From Phycisphaerales bacterium (GTDB lineage: Bacteria > Planctomycetota > Phycisphaerae > Phycisphaerales > SM1A02), in assembly GCA_022446885.1 (NCBI GenBank), contig JAKVBU010000023.1, forward strand, positions 1-56,805: 56,805 bases of DNA, written 5' to 3'. Positions 41,680 through 51,972 of the stretch are shown here, one piece after another. The number at the start of each line of letters is the position of its first letter. Position 1 is the stretch's first letter. Position numbers and translations under genes: made by a program. The notes under the pieces are model-generated. The model was given only the letters and a program-made list of their open reading frames with translations, ran no database searches and was not told the DNA's origin.

Positions 41680-44313
41680 ATGTCCTCATTGCTGCTAAGC
41701 CTGTTGCTCGGGGCCTCCCCCTTGATCCAAAGCCACGGCTCTACTCATGTAGACCTACCAGCTGCCCTCGCCCTGATCAACTCAGTGAAGACGAACGCCA
41801 TCGCCCCAGTCAGCTTCGACAACGTAGTCCTGCCGGGCGAGACAGTGAGCTTCCAACTTACGCCTTTTCGTGTGACCAACAGCCGCACTCACCTCGCAAG
41901 TGCGTCACGAGTGGGCGATCTTCCACAGACGCCCCTCGGAGACAAACCACTTCTGCTGCGGGGCACGATCGATGGCAAGGAAAGGTCGATGGTATATCTG
42001 GCACTGAGCCCTCGCGGCGCTTTGGGCCTGGTGGACACGGGCGAAGGAGACCGCTACACATTGGCCCCATCGGATGGGCGAACAGGTCTGCAGGCGACAA
42101 ACCTGAAGTGGCACCGGCTAGAGGAGCATGGCTTCCCACCACTGGGCGTACCGGTGTGCGGGCTCGAAGCAAATGCACCTCAACCGCCGACGCGATCGGG
42201 GCTCGCCTCCAGTGAGCGGCTCATCGTTGAGATCGCAGTCGACACCGACTGGGAGTTCGCTCGGCTCTTCAACCACGATCTGGATGCAGCCACCGACTAC
42301 ATCATCGCCTTGTACGGCGCCATCGCGACGATCTACGACCGCGACGTTAATACCGATCTGTTGATCACCTGGCTCCGGGTCTGGAACACACCCGACGATC
42401 TCTACAACGAAGCAGATCCACTGGGTCCGTTTCGCGACCATTGGAACGAGCACATGACCGATGTGCCCCGTGACATCGCCCAATTGCTCACTGGCCGAGT
42501 CGACCTGCCCTACGGCGGTGTGGCATGGCTGGGTGTGACCTGTTCCAACCATGGCTACAGCGTCAATGGGTATCTGTTGGGCTCCTTCGTGAGCCCGGAT
42601 CGCCCCGCGTTCGGCAACTGGGACATCACCGTCACAGCCCATGAACTGGGGCACAACTGCGGCACCTACCACACGCATGACTACGGCATCGATACGTGCG
42701 CCACAGGAGATGTCAAGCGTGGTTCGATCATGAGCTATTGCCACACCACGACGGGCGGCAATGCCAATCTCGACATGCGATTCCACGCGGTGACATCACA
42801 GGCGATGCGCGAGCATCTTGAGGCATCCGACTGTCTGCACGTTGATTGCAACGGCAACTGGATCGACGATGCGGTTGACATCGACTCGGGCACGAGCAAT
42901 GACGCCAACAGCGACGGTGTGCCTGACGAATGCCAAGACTGCAATGACAACGGCGAATTCGACTCAAATGACATTGCGAGCGGTTTCAGCCCCGATGCGG
43001 ATGCCGATGGCCTGCCCGATGAATGCGAGGCCGACTGCAACAGAAACGGTCTTCCAGATGATCACGACATCGAGTCTGGTGCCAGCACAGATGCCCAAGG
43101 GAATGGTGTTCCCGACGAGTGTGAAGAAGACTGCGACAGCGATGGAACGTCTGATTACACCCAGATTCAGTCGGACATGACGCTCGATCGAAATCGAAAC
43201 GCCCAACTGGACGACTGTGAAGACTGCGACGGCGATGGCACACCGGATCTCACCCAACTTGGCGGCAGCATGTACGTCTGGCTGACACAGGCCGAGTCGA
43301 ATAGGCTGGTCGCCCTGCACCCACACACCGGTGTCGAGATGATCTCCACACAATTGAGTGGCGCTACGGGCCGGTTGTTGCTGGGCCTGCCTGGTCCAAG
43401 GCTGATCGTGCTGCACGATGACGGCGGAGGCACCGAGATCGACCCGGCGACCGGGCAACTGCTGGGCCCATTCATCCAGCCCGGCGGGAGCATGCCCACG
43501 GGTGCCATGTACAACGGCCCAGCCGATGAGATCCTGCTGATCGGCTCAGGCATCGACGCCGTGACACGAGTGCATGTGGAAACCGGCCAGGTGCTTGGCC
43601 CATTCACAAACCTGACCGATCCACAGAACCTGTGCGTAACACCAACCGGCAACGTTCTGATTGCCTCACAACAGGGGCTCACAGAGCACGATCCGATGAC
43701 GGGAGATCTGCTGCGGGTGGTCTCCGAGGTCGACCAGAGCCCGACTCATGGGCTGGTCATGCTCGGTGGGCTCATTTTGCGTACTGGTAATGACGACTTC
43801 ATTGAGGCAATCGATTTCGCCAGTGGCGAGCACCTTGGCCCGTGGGACACCGGTGGTCTGGCTCAGGGGTTCTGGCAGTTGCTTGACCCACTGACGTTGG
43901 CGATCGACTATCTGGGCCATGTGCTGGTGGTTACAGGATCTGGAAACACCGCATTGCAGCGGTACCACCACACGACGGGTCTGTTCCAACGAAGCTTCTA
44001 CATTCTGCAGCCCGCCGCGCCACTGCCCCATGGGCTGGCCGTGATGCCACCGAGCCCATCCGACTGCAATGGAAACATGCGACCTGACACCTGCGACATC
44101 GCTGACGGTGTGCTTGATGACATCAATGCCGACGGCATTGCCGATACGTGCCAATGCGTGGGCGATCTCTCAGGAAGTGGCGCAGTGGATGTCAACGATC
44201 TCCTTCTGCTGATCGCCCATTGGGGAACAGGTGAGGGAGATCTCAACGGCGATGGCCAGACCGATGTGGACGATCTCCTGCTGCTCCTCAACGCCTGGGG
44301 TGCCTGCATATAA
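41680..44313 (+). CDS. Secreted metzincin-type zinc metalloprotease with dockerin tail
   Basis: An 877-residue exported protein; ATG 41680 has AAAGG 7 nt upstream and a signal peptide (LLLSLLLGASPLIQSHG). Residues 180-370 form a reprolysin/ADAM-like peptidase: zinc site HELGHNCGTYH (His321, Glu322, His325, His331) and the Met-turn RGSIMSYC with Met351. The preceding 150 residues are probably a propeptide. Residues 385-535 are repeats of a Cys/Asp/Asn-rich calcium-binding motif (DCNGNWIDD, GVPDECQDCNDNGEFDS, GLPDECEADCNRNGLPDD). A beta-propeller-like region follows (540-800). Two dockerin repeats (DLSGSGAVDVNDLLLLIAHW, DLNGDGQTDVDDLLLLLNAW) and a penultimate Cys (GACI) end the chain. Likely an extracellular protein-degrading enzyme. 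The gene is divergent from the pseudopilin gene. Confidence 0.92.
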   Translation: MSSLLLSLLLGASPLIQSHGSTHVDLPAALALINSVKTNAIAPVSFDNVVLPGETVSFQLTPFRVTNSRTHLASASRVGDLPQTPLGDKPLLLRGTIDGKERSMVYLALSPRGALGLVDTGEGDRYTLAPSDGRTGLQATNLKWHRLEEHGFPPLGVPVCGLEANAPQPPTRSGLASSERLIVEIAVDTDWEFARLFNHDLDAATDYIIALYGAIATIYDRDVNTDLLITWLRVWNTPDDLYNEADPLGPFRDHWNEHMTDVPRDIAQLLTGRVDLPYGGVAWLGVTCSNHGYSVNGYLLGSFVSPDRPAFGNWDITVTAHELGHNCGTYHTHDYGIDTCATGDVKRGSIMSYCHTTTGGNANLDMRFHAVTSQAMREHLEASDCLHVDCNGNWIDDAVDIDSGTSNDANSDGVPDECQDCNDNGEFDSNDIASGFSPDADADGLPDECEADCNRNGLPDDHDIESGASTDAQGNGVPDECEEDCDSDGTSDYTQIQSDMTLDRNRNAQLDDCEDCDGDGTPDLTQLGGSMYVWLTQAESNRLVALHPHTGVEMISTQLSGATGRLLLGLPGPRLIVLHDDGGGTEIDPATGQLLGPFIQPGGSMPTGAMYNGPADEILLIGSGIDAVTRVHVETGQVLGPFTNLTDPQNLCVTPTGNVLIASQQGLTEHDPMTGDLLRVVSEVDQSPTHGLVMLGGLILRTGNDDFIEAIDFASGEHLGPWDTGGLAQGFWQLLDPLTLAIDYLGHVLVVTGSGNTALQRYHHTTGLFQRSFYILQPAAPLPHGLAVMPPSPSDCNGNMRPDTCDIADGVLDDINADGIADTCQCVGDLSGSGAVDVNDLLLLIAHWGTGEGDLNGDGQTDVDDLLLLLNAWGACI

Positions 44314-44614
44314 AGGCGAGCGGGCCCGAGCCATCAAGCCAGGCTCACCCAGTCGATATGAATCAGGTGCTGGGCGTGTCCACAGTCAAGACGTGCGACA
44401 GCCAGCCTGACAGGCCTGCTGAGGGCAACTGTCCTGCAGCCGAGCGTTCGCGCTCTTGCTCACAAGCCATTCACTCTCTCCAATTCAGGCAAACCCCTAT
44501 ACTCAAGTTGGAATGTCATTGCGTGGCTGATCGGGCCAATTGACAAGCATGGCGGGTACGGCTCGCATCAAGGCTGGTTCACGCAGACCGTTGGAGTGTG
44601 GAGAAGGAACACAG
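44314..44614. other. Leader region of the GTPase/proton-channel operon
   Basis: 301 bp between the metalloprotease stop and the GTPase start, both plus strand. No clear terminator follows the protease. A -10-like TATACT lies at 44498-44503 without a good -35, and a TTGACA at 44540-44545 has no good -10, so a promoter cannot be fixed. The GTPase frame is open back to 44540, but its SD (AAGGA) points to the ATG at 44615. Confidence 0.4.
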
Positions 44615-45892
44615 ATGCCGCAGCAGACCGCTGATGCCGCCACTGACACACAGTGTCTACCCCGCATCAAGTGCCCGAATTGCTGGAATGAATTCGAGCC
44701 CTGCGACTGCGTCTACATTTCCCGTCACGAGACATTGCTGGGCGATCCGATCGTTGGCGATGAAGCGCAGATGCGATTTCTGCCAAGCCGGTTCTCCGGG
44801 AATTGCATGGCGGTAGACCCGGCGGGACTCACCTGCCATCAACTGGCCTGCCCTCGTTGCCATCTGGAGATTCCCCGAGCTTCACTGGATTTCCACCCGG
44901 CCTTTCTGTCAATCGTAGGTGCCCCCGGCTGTGGCAAGTCATTCCTGCTGGGATCCATGTGCTGGACGATGCGCAAAGTGCTCCCACGGCTGGGCCTGCT
45001 GTTTACGGATGCCGACCCCACCCTGAATCAGGTGGTGCATGCCTACGAGCAAACTCTCTTTCTGGCAGAAGACCCAACCAAGCCCGTGTCGATTCGAAAG
45101 ACAGAACTCGACGGCGGCGATCTCTATCGTTCCGTGCAGCTGGGCTTGCACGAGATGCGACTGCCGCGGCCCTTCCTGTTCACCATCGCCGCTGGGCAGG
45201 AAGGCCAGCGAGATGCACGCGGTCGATTGCTGGTGCTCTATGACAACGCCGGCGAGCACTTTCTGCCTGGGTCGGATGCAACACGAGCGCCCGTCACCGA
45301 ACACCTCGTGCAGTCTGCCGCGATCCTGTTCGTATTCGATCCAACGCAGGATCCACGTGTACGGCGCTTGTGCTCCACCGATGATCCGCAGGTGCAACAC
45401 GGCACCCGCCCCGGGCAGGCGGGCACGGCCGTGCGCCAGGAAACCGTCATGTCGGAGGCAGCTGCCCGGATCCGCAAGCACCTGGGCCGCTCCCCCCAGC
45501 GGCTGCACGATCGCCCCCTGATCGTGATCCTCGCCAAGGCTGATGCTTGGATCCACAACCTCCCGGATGTAGACCTCTCCACTGAGCCATTCACAACCGA
45601 CCCCGACGGCCGCATGAGCCTTGACATGGACCGTGTTCGTGCCGTTTCCGGATCATGCGAGGCCTTCATCGACGCCCACTGCCCGGAGCTCATCGCCGCA
45701 GCGCGGAGTTTCTGCTCCGAAGTGTTGTTCGTACCGGTTTCCGCAACTGGCTGCCATCCGGAACTGGTCGAGCAAGATGAACGGCAGTTCTACGGCGTGC
45801 GTCCCTCGAGTATGCGCCCACAGTGGGTCACGGTGCCGCTTGTGCGGGCGCTCGACGAAGTGCTCGTCGAACTCGGAGTGAAGGGGGGCTGA
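44615..45892 (+). CDS. Zinc-ribbon P-loop GTPase, double-GTPase (DO-GTPase) type candidate
   Basis: A 425-residue cytoplasmic NTPase. ATG 44615 has AAGGA 6 nt upstream. The N-terminus has two CxxC knuckles (Cys20/23 and Cys79/82), a split zinc ribbon. Walker A GAPGCGKS covers 102-109. A G3-like DNAGE motif lies near 210 (LVLYDNAGEHF), and a G4-like AKAD near 307 (VILAKADAW); FVFDPTQDP precedes it. These match TRAFAC-like GTPases seen in planctomycete and other 'GTPase-associated' clusters, which I recall as double-GTPase 2. GTP rather than ATP is inferred from the AKAD motif. It is the first gene of a seven-gene operon; the next gene starts on the base after its stop. It probably switches the membrane complex encoded downstream. 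The fold is sure; the exact subfamily is from memory. Confidence 0.82.
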   Translation: MPQQTADAATDTQCLPRIKCPNCWNEFEPCDCVYISRHETLLGDPIVGDEAQMRFLPSRFSGNCMAVDPAGLTCHQLACPRCHLEIPRASLDFHPAFLSIVGAPGCGKSFLLGSMCWTMRKVLPRLGLLFTDADPTLNQVVHAYEQTLFLAEDPTKPVSIRKTELDGGDLYRSVQLGLHEMRLPRPFLFTIAAGQEGQRDARGRLLVLYDNAGEHFLPGSDATRAPVTEHLVQSAAILFVFDPTQDPRVRRLCSTDDPQVQHGTRPGQAGTAVRQETVMSEAAARIRKHLGRSPQRLHDRPLIVILAKADAWIHNLPDVDLSTEPFTTDPDGRMSLDMDRVRAVSGSCEAFIDAHCPELIAAARSFCSEVLFVPVSATGCHPELVEQDERQFYGVRPSSMRPQWVTVPLVRALDEVLVELGVKGG

Positions 45893-48800
45893 ATGCCGTT
45901 TGAGCTCATCCACACATCGGCGGCCCATGGCATTGATCCCAATGCCCGTGGCTTCACCACCGTGGCGATGACGCAGGGCATCAGTGGGCCATGGCGAAGT
46001 CGGCTGGAGTCGCTCTCCAGTTGGTCCCTTGAGGCGGGCATCCGAGGCCAGCTGGTGATTCATCGGCATGTGGTGCTCACCGTGGGCGGGGCTAAACGAC
46101 ATGTCCTCAGCCGGATCGCACCTTGCGGCCTCGACTACACCGGTCGCCCCAATCGAATCGCCCACCATCTGCTGCTGGACGCAGGCGAAGTGCCCCCGGC
46201 CGGGCCTGCATGGGTGCTGGGGCACGGGCCCTTTGCGCAGCAGTGGAACGACGCCCCGGCCATTCGTGGCACGCCGCCCGCCATTCCATCGGGGATGGTG
46301 CCACCCGGGCCGTGCACGCTCTGGCAGCAGGTCACCGGCGACGCTGGCCATGCTGGGCTGGTGCTTGACCACATGTTGGGCGCATCGCGCAAGACACTCA
46401 CATTGGTGCTCCCCGAAGGCGCTCCCGCTTTGGAGATGATGGCTCAAGCGATCGCTCTGTTACCACCTGCACAACGATGGCAGGCGACGTTCACGACGCT
46501 GGCGCAGCAACTGCCAGCTGAAGCGACATGTGCGCTGCAAGTGGCGATCGCCGGCACGCAAACGGCCAAGACAGCGCTCGCCCATCCTGGCATGGTGGCG
46601 CTCGATGCCAGCAACATGCCCCCGGCTGGTGAGAGTGCGCATGTGCACGCCGCTCGAAGCGGACAAGCCATTGCTGCCACCTCCAGCGGCCAGGATGGTT
46701 CGGCAGCGATGGTTGACCCGCGGGCCATTCGAGCCCAGCAGGCGGCTGCCGCGGCGCAGGCCCAAGCCGCAGGGCAGGCCCCACCCCAGCCAACGCCGGC
46801 CGCGCATGCACCGACGGGATCGATGCAACCAATGCCGGTGCAACGCCCTGAGGGGGTGGCCGCTGGCGGGCCCATCGGCCTTGAGGCGCCCCACGGCGGA
46901 CTCTCCCATCAACCTGGCAGTTGGCACCCATCGAACGTGCAGGTCAATGCTCGATCAAAGTCCAACCCGCTGCCGTGGATCATCGCCAGTGTGTGCGGGG
47001 CTCTGGTACTCGTGCTGCTTGTTGTGCTCATGATGGGACAGGGCTCGGGCGCCGGGAGTGAGACGTCAGACACACCGCCCCAACAGGCAAACGGGGATCA
47101 GGCGCAGGGCGAGTCGCCCCATACACCCGGGCCAACGGGAGGCGGAGCAGGTGATGGGGCAGACGACAACGATCCAGTCAAGACCAGTGAGCCTGAGTGG
47201 GCGTGCATTGTGGATGGCGAGTGCCACATGCAGACCGTACGTGACTGCAAAATCATCGAAGGGTTTCCTTTGAAGGACTCGATCTGCAGCAGTCTCGATA
47301 TCAAGACGCTACATCTGAAACAAGAGCCGTACCGCAAAGTAACTCGCTTGACCACTGTGGAAGACTATCGATCCAGTGGGACGAGCCTGCAGTGGTATAA
47401 GAAACTAAGCGGATGGGAGTTCTTCCCAGACCCCGCGCAAAGACCAGCTCTGCAACCCAACGCAAGCGGATCATTCGACGGCCTTGAATACCTGCTAGTG
47501 AGGAAACGTACCGACAGCAGCCCTCATATCGTCACAGGTATCGGCCATTGGATTGGAGCAGATCACTCGCCAGCAGATGCAGGCACGAGTGAACCTCAAC
47601 AGCCCCAACACATCGGCTGCTGCTGCAACTTCATCAGGGCCGACAGCGATGGGGCAATCGTGCCGATGGCATCCGAGGAAGACTGCCTGAGCGCTTACCC
47701 AGACGCCGTGTTTGTACGCGATGTCACCTGTCAGCAGAAGCCACAGTCCGTCGAGCTGGCTCAGACGGCTCCCAACCGCGACGCCAATTGGACGATCACA
47801 GTCGAACGCCCCCAACACACGCCGCAACAAGAGGCGCTCTCGTACCGCTGGTTCACCGGCCAAACCCCGGTCAATGACAACTCCAGCGACCAGCACAGGC
47901 TCAGTCCACCTCCAGGCACTCAGCAGGATGTCGCCGTCTTGGTGCTGAACAGTTCCAAGGAGATCATCGCTCAGGGCAAGACGTCGATCACGGGCATTGC
48001 ACAACTATCAGTTGCCATCAGAGATCCGCAGCCAGATCAAGGCCCCCAGCGACCGATCAGGTCTTGGCAGGGCCAAGAGATCAAAGAACACTACGAAGAA
48101 GTAGACCTCACGAACCCCGCAAAGGCTGATGAACTCCATTTCATGGTCAAACCGATCGGAGATGCTTCTGTGTCTCTGGGCCTCCAGCCATGGGCTCCGT
48201 CAGTGAGTGAAGATCGCACGTGGACAACGACCATCGCGACGCCTGATGGTGATGTGCACCTGACCCTGATCGAGTGGGGGCTCAAGGGCGAAAAAGGCGA
48301 GACACTCTTCTCGATCAAGCCTCACTGGGGAAAGGTGGATGACCTCCTCATCTTTGTATCGCTGAACAAAGCCAAACTCAATCGAGCGACATGGACGACG
48401 ATGCTCTCCCCGTCTCTCCAGAAATCTGATGAAAGGAGAGCCGGATTCATCTCGGCCCACATTGTGCACACTGAGAGGCAATCTGGCCTCGACGTGAGTT
48501 GGAGCGGCGATGATCACTTCCGGCTTCCGAATCTGAGTGCCTTTGACGAGGCCCTCAAAGGCCTCTCGTTGACGGATCAAACGGGGGCAGGCCCTCCTGT
48601 CTGGCCAGATGCCACCGCCGCTCGCCACTCAAGGGATCGATGGAAACTGGAGCGAGTTGTTGGGGACTCGCCCGGCGGCGATCTTGGCACAGAAGTCTGG
48701 ACGCTTGCCCCCAACAGAGTCCCCCAAGGGAACAGACCACCGGACTACCTGAAACTGTCGCCGCCCGATGATTGGAGCCCTCCGGGATCAAGCCAAGGTG

Positions 48801-49057
48801 GCCAACAGACTTGGACGGTTGGCTTTCATGACAGTGACGGTCGACTCTCTACCGTGTATGAGGTTGATCTAAACCCCAAAGCAGAGCACGCACCCAAGGC
48901 GCATCCGGGCTTGGGTGGCCAAGATCAGGATGACGCGATCAGTAATGGATCAAGTACTCCTGCAAGCAAGGCGGACAAGGACACTGGTGAAGATGAGACC
49001 GACAGTGACCAAGAAAATGGGTTCAAGCTGGAAGACAAGGACGAGATCAGACCATGA
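45893..49057 (+). CDS. One-TM protein with GAP1-N2-like cytoplasmic domain
   Basis: A 1054-residue protein whose ATG touches the GTPase stop; AGGGGGG upstream is its SD. Residues 1-230 match what I remember of the 'GTPase-associated protein 1, N-terminal domain type 2': FELIHTSAAHGIDPNARGFT near the start, TVAMTQGIS, VLSRIAPCGLDYTGRPNRIAH and a WQATFTTLAQQLP strand. A Gln/Pro/Ala-rich linker (270-350) leads to one TM segment (about 361-383: PWIIASVCGALVLVLLVVLMMG). The outer 650 residues are beta-rich with many Trp and charged residues and contain a C-C-C-rich spot (HIGCCCNFI) and an acidic tail (DKDTGEDETDSDQENG). Together with the GTPase it suggests a membrane-spanning effector or sensor controlled by GTP. 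Subfamily from memory; topology inferred. Confidence 0.78.
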   Translation: MPFELIHTSAAHGIDPNARGFTTVAMTQGISGPWRSRLESLSSWSLEAGIRGQLVIHRHVVLTVGGAKRHVLSRIAPCGLDYTGRPNRIAHHLLLDAGEVPPAGPAWVLGHGPFAQQWNDAPAIRGTPPAIPSGMVPPGPCTLWQQVTGDAGHAGLVLDHMLGASRKTLTLVLPEGAPALEMMAQAIALLPPAQRWQATFTTLAQQLPAEATCALQVAIAGTQTAKTALAHPGMVALDASNMPPAGESAHVHAARSGQAIAATSSGQDGSAAMVDPRAIRAQQAAAAAQAQAAGQAPPQPTPAAHAPTGSMQPMPVQRPEGVAAGGPIGLEAPHGGLSHQPGSWHPSNVQVNARSKSNPLPWIIASVCGALVLVLLVVLMMGQGSGAGSETSDTPPQQANGDQAQGESPHTPGPTGGGAGDGADDNDPVKTSEPEWACIVDGECHMQTVRDCKIIEGFPLKDSICSSLDIKTLHLKQEPYRKVTRLTTVEDYRSSGTSLQWYKKLSGWEFFPDPAQRPALQPNASGSFDGLEYLLVRKRTDSSPHIVTGIGHWIGADHSPADAGTSEPQQPQHIGCCCNFIRADSDGAIVPMASEEDCLSAYPDAVFVRDVTCQQKPQSVELAQTAPNRDANWTITVERPQHTPQQEALSYRWFTGQTPVNDNSSDQHRLSPPPGTQQDVAVLVLNSSKEIIAQGKTSITGIAQLSVAIRDPQPDQGPQRPIRSWQGQEIKEHYEEVDLTNPAKADELHFMVKPIGDASVSLGLQPWAPSVSEDRTWTTTIATPDGDVHLTLIEWGLKGEKGETLFSIKPHWGKVDDLLIFVSLNKAKLNRATWTTMLSPSLQKSDERRAGFISAHIVHTERQSGLDVSWSGDDHFRLPNLSAFDEALKGLSLTDQTGAGPPVWPDATAARHSRDRWKLERVVGDSPGGDLGTEVWTLAPNRVPQGNRPPDYLKLSPPDDWSPPGSSQGGQQTWTVGFHDSDGRLSTVYEVDLNPKAEHAPKAHPGLGGQDQDDAISNGSSTPASKADKDTGEDETDSDQENGFKLEDKDEIRP

Positions 49058-51972
49058 CCCCCCACGACCTGCGTGAACGCATGTCGCAGATTCTGCTCCA
49101 GCCCGGATCGGTTTCGAAGGCCGTCTTCCGGGATGTGGCCGAGACCTACGCCACGGTGATTCAAGACCTGAATCGCCGTCTGAGCATCTGCAATCGCTGG
49201 CTGGCCGATGGCCTGCGCAGCGAGGCACTGCACATGGCCACGCTCGAGCCCGATCTGCTCGATGCCATGGGCCAACTCGATCTGGGCGAATCGCTACAGG
49301 ACTGGATCGACCTGTGCGCTGCCAATGAGGCAGCCCTGCCCCCGCGTGCCAATTGGGAACTCGCCACCTATGTCAATGAAGCCTGGGATCTCGAAACCCG
49401 GCTCATCGATCAACTGCGTGACCTGCGGCTGGCCATGCTGACCCATCAGTCGGTCGAGACACGGCTGGCTGCACTGCGACGACTGCTCGATGTAGACCGC
49501 GACAACAATGCATGGGACGCGATGACTCGGGAGCACGAGCGGCTGCGCATGCTTGAACTCGAAACGGACCTGCAGGCAGCGGCGCAGGTGATGGACCTCC
49601 GCCGCGTGTCCCGCCTGTATCGCGAGGTGAATGACGCCCGCTGGCTCGAACCCCCATCGACCGACCTTTTGCGCGTGGCAGCGCAGGTGCGAGAGACTGT
49701 GCGCCAGCAGCGGGTGCAGGCCGAGTACACAAAGCTGGCCAACCGCCTCCATGCTGCCATGGGCGCCGCCGACGAAGCCAAGGCGAGTGTGTGGCGAGCT
49801 CGCTGGGATGAAGTCGCGAAGGCCTCGACCAACTGCCAGCCAGACGACGCCACCGCAGCCACTGCCCAGGCCGCCTTCGACTGGCTCGACGAACTTGCAG
49901 CGCAGCGGCAGGCTGCCATCGATCACGAATTGGCCTGCCGCCAACTGACAATCGGGATCGATGAGCAAGCTGCCATTGAAGACCTCGAGCCACTGCACTT
50001 TCGCATCTCCCAGATGGACGGCGGTGTGCCCGAGTTGCTTGATCACCGCTATCAGGAGTACTCGCGTTCACTGGGGCGACAGCGACGCACACGCATCGGC
50101 CTGCGCGTGCTGGCAGGCGCGGCAGTCATAGCGCTGCTTGTGACGGCCACCATTTTCATAGCGGGCTGGCTCGGTCAACGTGGGGCTGAAGCTGCCTTCA
50201 TTGACGCCTTCAAGGACGCCGTCGCCGAAGAAGACATCCCGACGATGCTAACGCTGCTTGAAACGGGCCGCACCGAGTACCCGGATGTACTCAAGGTGCA
50301 ATTGGCGACCGAGGTGACGGCTGCCAATGCCATCATCGATGCCCGTGAGCACCAGCGCAAGGAATTCGAACGCCTGCTGGGTCAGTTGGGGGCCCTTCCC
50401 CCGGAACGAATCTCCCAGATCGAATTGGACAAACTCACCGGACTTGCCTCCACCGACGAGGGACGGGCACTGGTTCAAAAACTCGCCGCCCGCCGCACTG
50501 AAGCCATCGCTCAGCGTGATGCTCGAGACCGCAACGCATTTGAACAGCAGCTCTCCGATCTTGAGGCGCAATTCGAGGCGTTGTCCGATGCGACCGACAC
50601 GACCGGACAGACTCGAGTGGATGCCCTGTCGGCCATCCTGCAGGATGCCACCAAGTTGGCCGACACGATGACCTCGTCCACGGCTTCATCGAGCCGTGCC
50701 CGCTTGGATCGCCTCGTGCAGATCATGCGGGCCCAGCGATCCCAGGCCGAGTCGGCCATCGCAGAGGCTGAGTCAATTCAAACTCTAAGTGCTCGACTGC
50801 AGGAACCAATTGAATCTTTGCCCCAATTGCTGCAGGCGGCCAGAGACCTCCAAGCTGTTGCCCCGCGTGGCGGGTCCATGCATGGGGATCTCACTCAGGT
50901 GATCAACGCGGGCGCTGCCCTACGAACCATCGATCGCTGGAGCGAGATTCGAGGCTCACTGCCCCCGGATCTGACAACAACAGCGCCAGAGCTCGATCTG
51001 GCCGACGCGATCGGTCAACTGACCTCGAGCCCGGCGGTGCCCAAGCCAGTATTGGATTCCTTGAGCACCTTTGCCAAGAGGGCAAACGAAGTACGCCTGC
51101 AGCGCAATCGCCCCCGCAAACTGCTTGCCAGCCTGCTGGCAACCGGGCAAGCATGGATGCACCCTGATCTGGTCCGGCTCGTGCTGCGCGACGGCATCAC
51201 ATTTACGCTTGACCGCAAACTAAGCCGCGTGGACACCGACAGGTGGATGCTGTCGGGTGTGGTGCGCAATTCGGATGAGATTCGGAATTCTGCTGGGCAG
51301 CCTGCCTGGGTTTACAACAGCGATCGCCTTCCAGGAAGCCAGTTGGAGCTGGAGACGCCAGGCATACAACAGTGGCTGTCCGCCGTCACCGCATCGGGCC
51401 TGATTGAGACGCCTCCTGCCATGGCCACCAGTTGGCACCTGCACCTGCTCAAAGAGCTCGCCGCTATCGAACACATGGAAGATCATCTCCGAGCTGCCTT
51501 GGCTGCCCAGCTGGCACGAGCTCACAACACATTCGGGTGGCCTCAGCTGCCCGAGCTGGAGATGATTGCCCGGCACGCGGATGAACCCATCCCGGACGAG
51601 TGGCCCGATCCGGAAGAGGCGGAGGAGTCCCGCCAGGATGCACGCCTGATCACGGCCAGTGTGGATGCTTTCATGCTGGAGCAGTTGGAGCAGGAAGCGA
51701 TTGAGGAGCTCACCAACCTGCAGGCCTCACTGCCGCCAAAGTGGAGATTCGCTGGCCATGTGTGGACTACGCCCGAGGGCAAACTGGACCTGATTCCAGC
51801 ACCGATTGAACTCGATGCAGACCACGATCTCTTCGCGTTCACCGGACGCCGCGGCGGATTTGACTGGGAACGGGTCGGTATTGTCCGAAATGGCCGATTC
51901 GAATTGAAAGATTTCGCCGGCGTGCCCCATGGCATGCCGCTCTTTGCCGGGCCACCCGATGGAGGTCACTGA
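49054..51972 (+). CDS. Large one-TM helical protein of the GTPase/proton-channel operon
   Basis: A 972-residue protein that overlaps the preceding stop (ATGA). Residues 1-345 are cytoplasmic and almost all helical (coiled-coil and repeat-like: ETRLAALRRLLDVDRDNNAW, QVMDLRRVSRLYREVNDARW). One TM segment at about 350-375 (VLAGAAVIALLVTATIFIAG) follows. Then a second long helical, Gln/Ala/Glu-rich part (380-700) and a globular C-terminal part (700-972), rich in Trp and Pro, lie outside the membrane. No catalytic motif seen and no family recognised. Its topology mirrors that of the preceding protein, so the two could form a transmembrane pair linking the GTPase to the periplasm. Confidence 0.8.
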   Translation: MTPHDLRERMSQILLQPGSVSKAVFRDVAETYATVIQDLNRRLSICNRWLADGLRSEALHMATLEPDLLDAMGQLDLGESLQDWIDLCAANEAALPPRANWELATYVNEAWDLETRLIDQLRDLRLAMLTHQSVETRLAALRRLLDVDRDNNAWDAMTREHERLRMLELETDLQAAAQVMDLRRVSRLYREVNDARWLEPPSTDLLRVAAQVRETVRQQRVQAEYTKLANRLHAAMGAADEAKASVWRARWDEVAKASTNCQPDDATAATAQAAFDWLDELAAQRQAAIDHELACRQLTIGIDEQAAIEDLEPLHFRISQMDGGVPELLDHRYQEYSRSLGRQRRTRIGLRVLAGAAVIALLVTATIFIAGWLGQRGAEAAFIDAFKDAVAEEDIPTMLTLLETGRTEYPDVLKVQLATEVTAANAIIDAREHQRKEFERLLGQLGALPPERISQIELDKLTGLASTDEGRALVQKLAARRTEAIAQRDARDRNAFEQQLSDLEAQFEALSDATDTTGQTRVDALSAILQDATKLADTMTSSTASSSRARLDRLVQIMRAQRSQAESAIAEAESIQTLSARLQEPIESLPQLLQAARDLQAVAPRGGSMHGDLTQVINAGAALRTIDRWSEIRGSLPPDLTTTAPELDLADAIGQLTSSPAVPKPVLDSLSTFAKRANEVRLQRNRPRKLLASLLATGQAWMHPDLVRLVLRDGITFTLDRKLSRVDTDRWMLSGVVRNSDEIRNSAGQPAWVYNSDRLPGSQLELETPGIQQWLSAVTASGLIETPPAMATSWHLHLLKELAAIEHMEDHLRAALAAQLARAHNTFGWPQLPELEMIARHADEPIPDEWPDPEEAEESRQDARLITASVDAFMLEQLEQEAIEELTNLQASLPPKWRFAGHVWTTPEGKLDLIPAPIELDADHDLFAFTGRRGGFDWERVGIVRNGRFELKDFAGVPHGMPLFAGPPDGGH

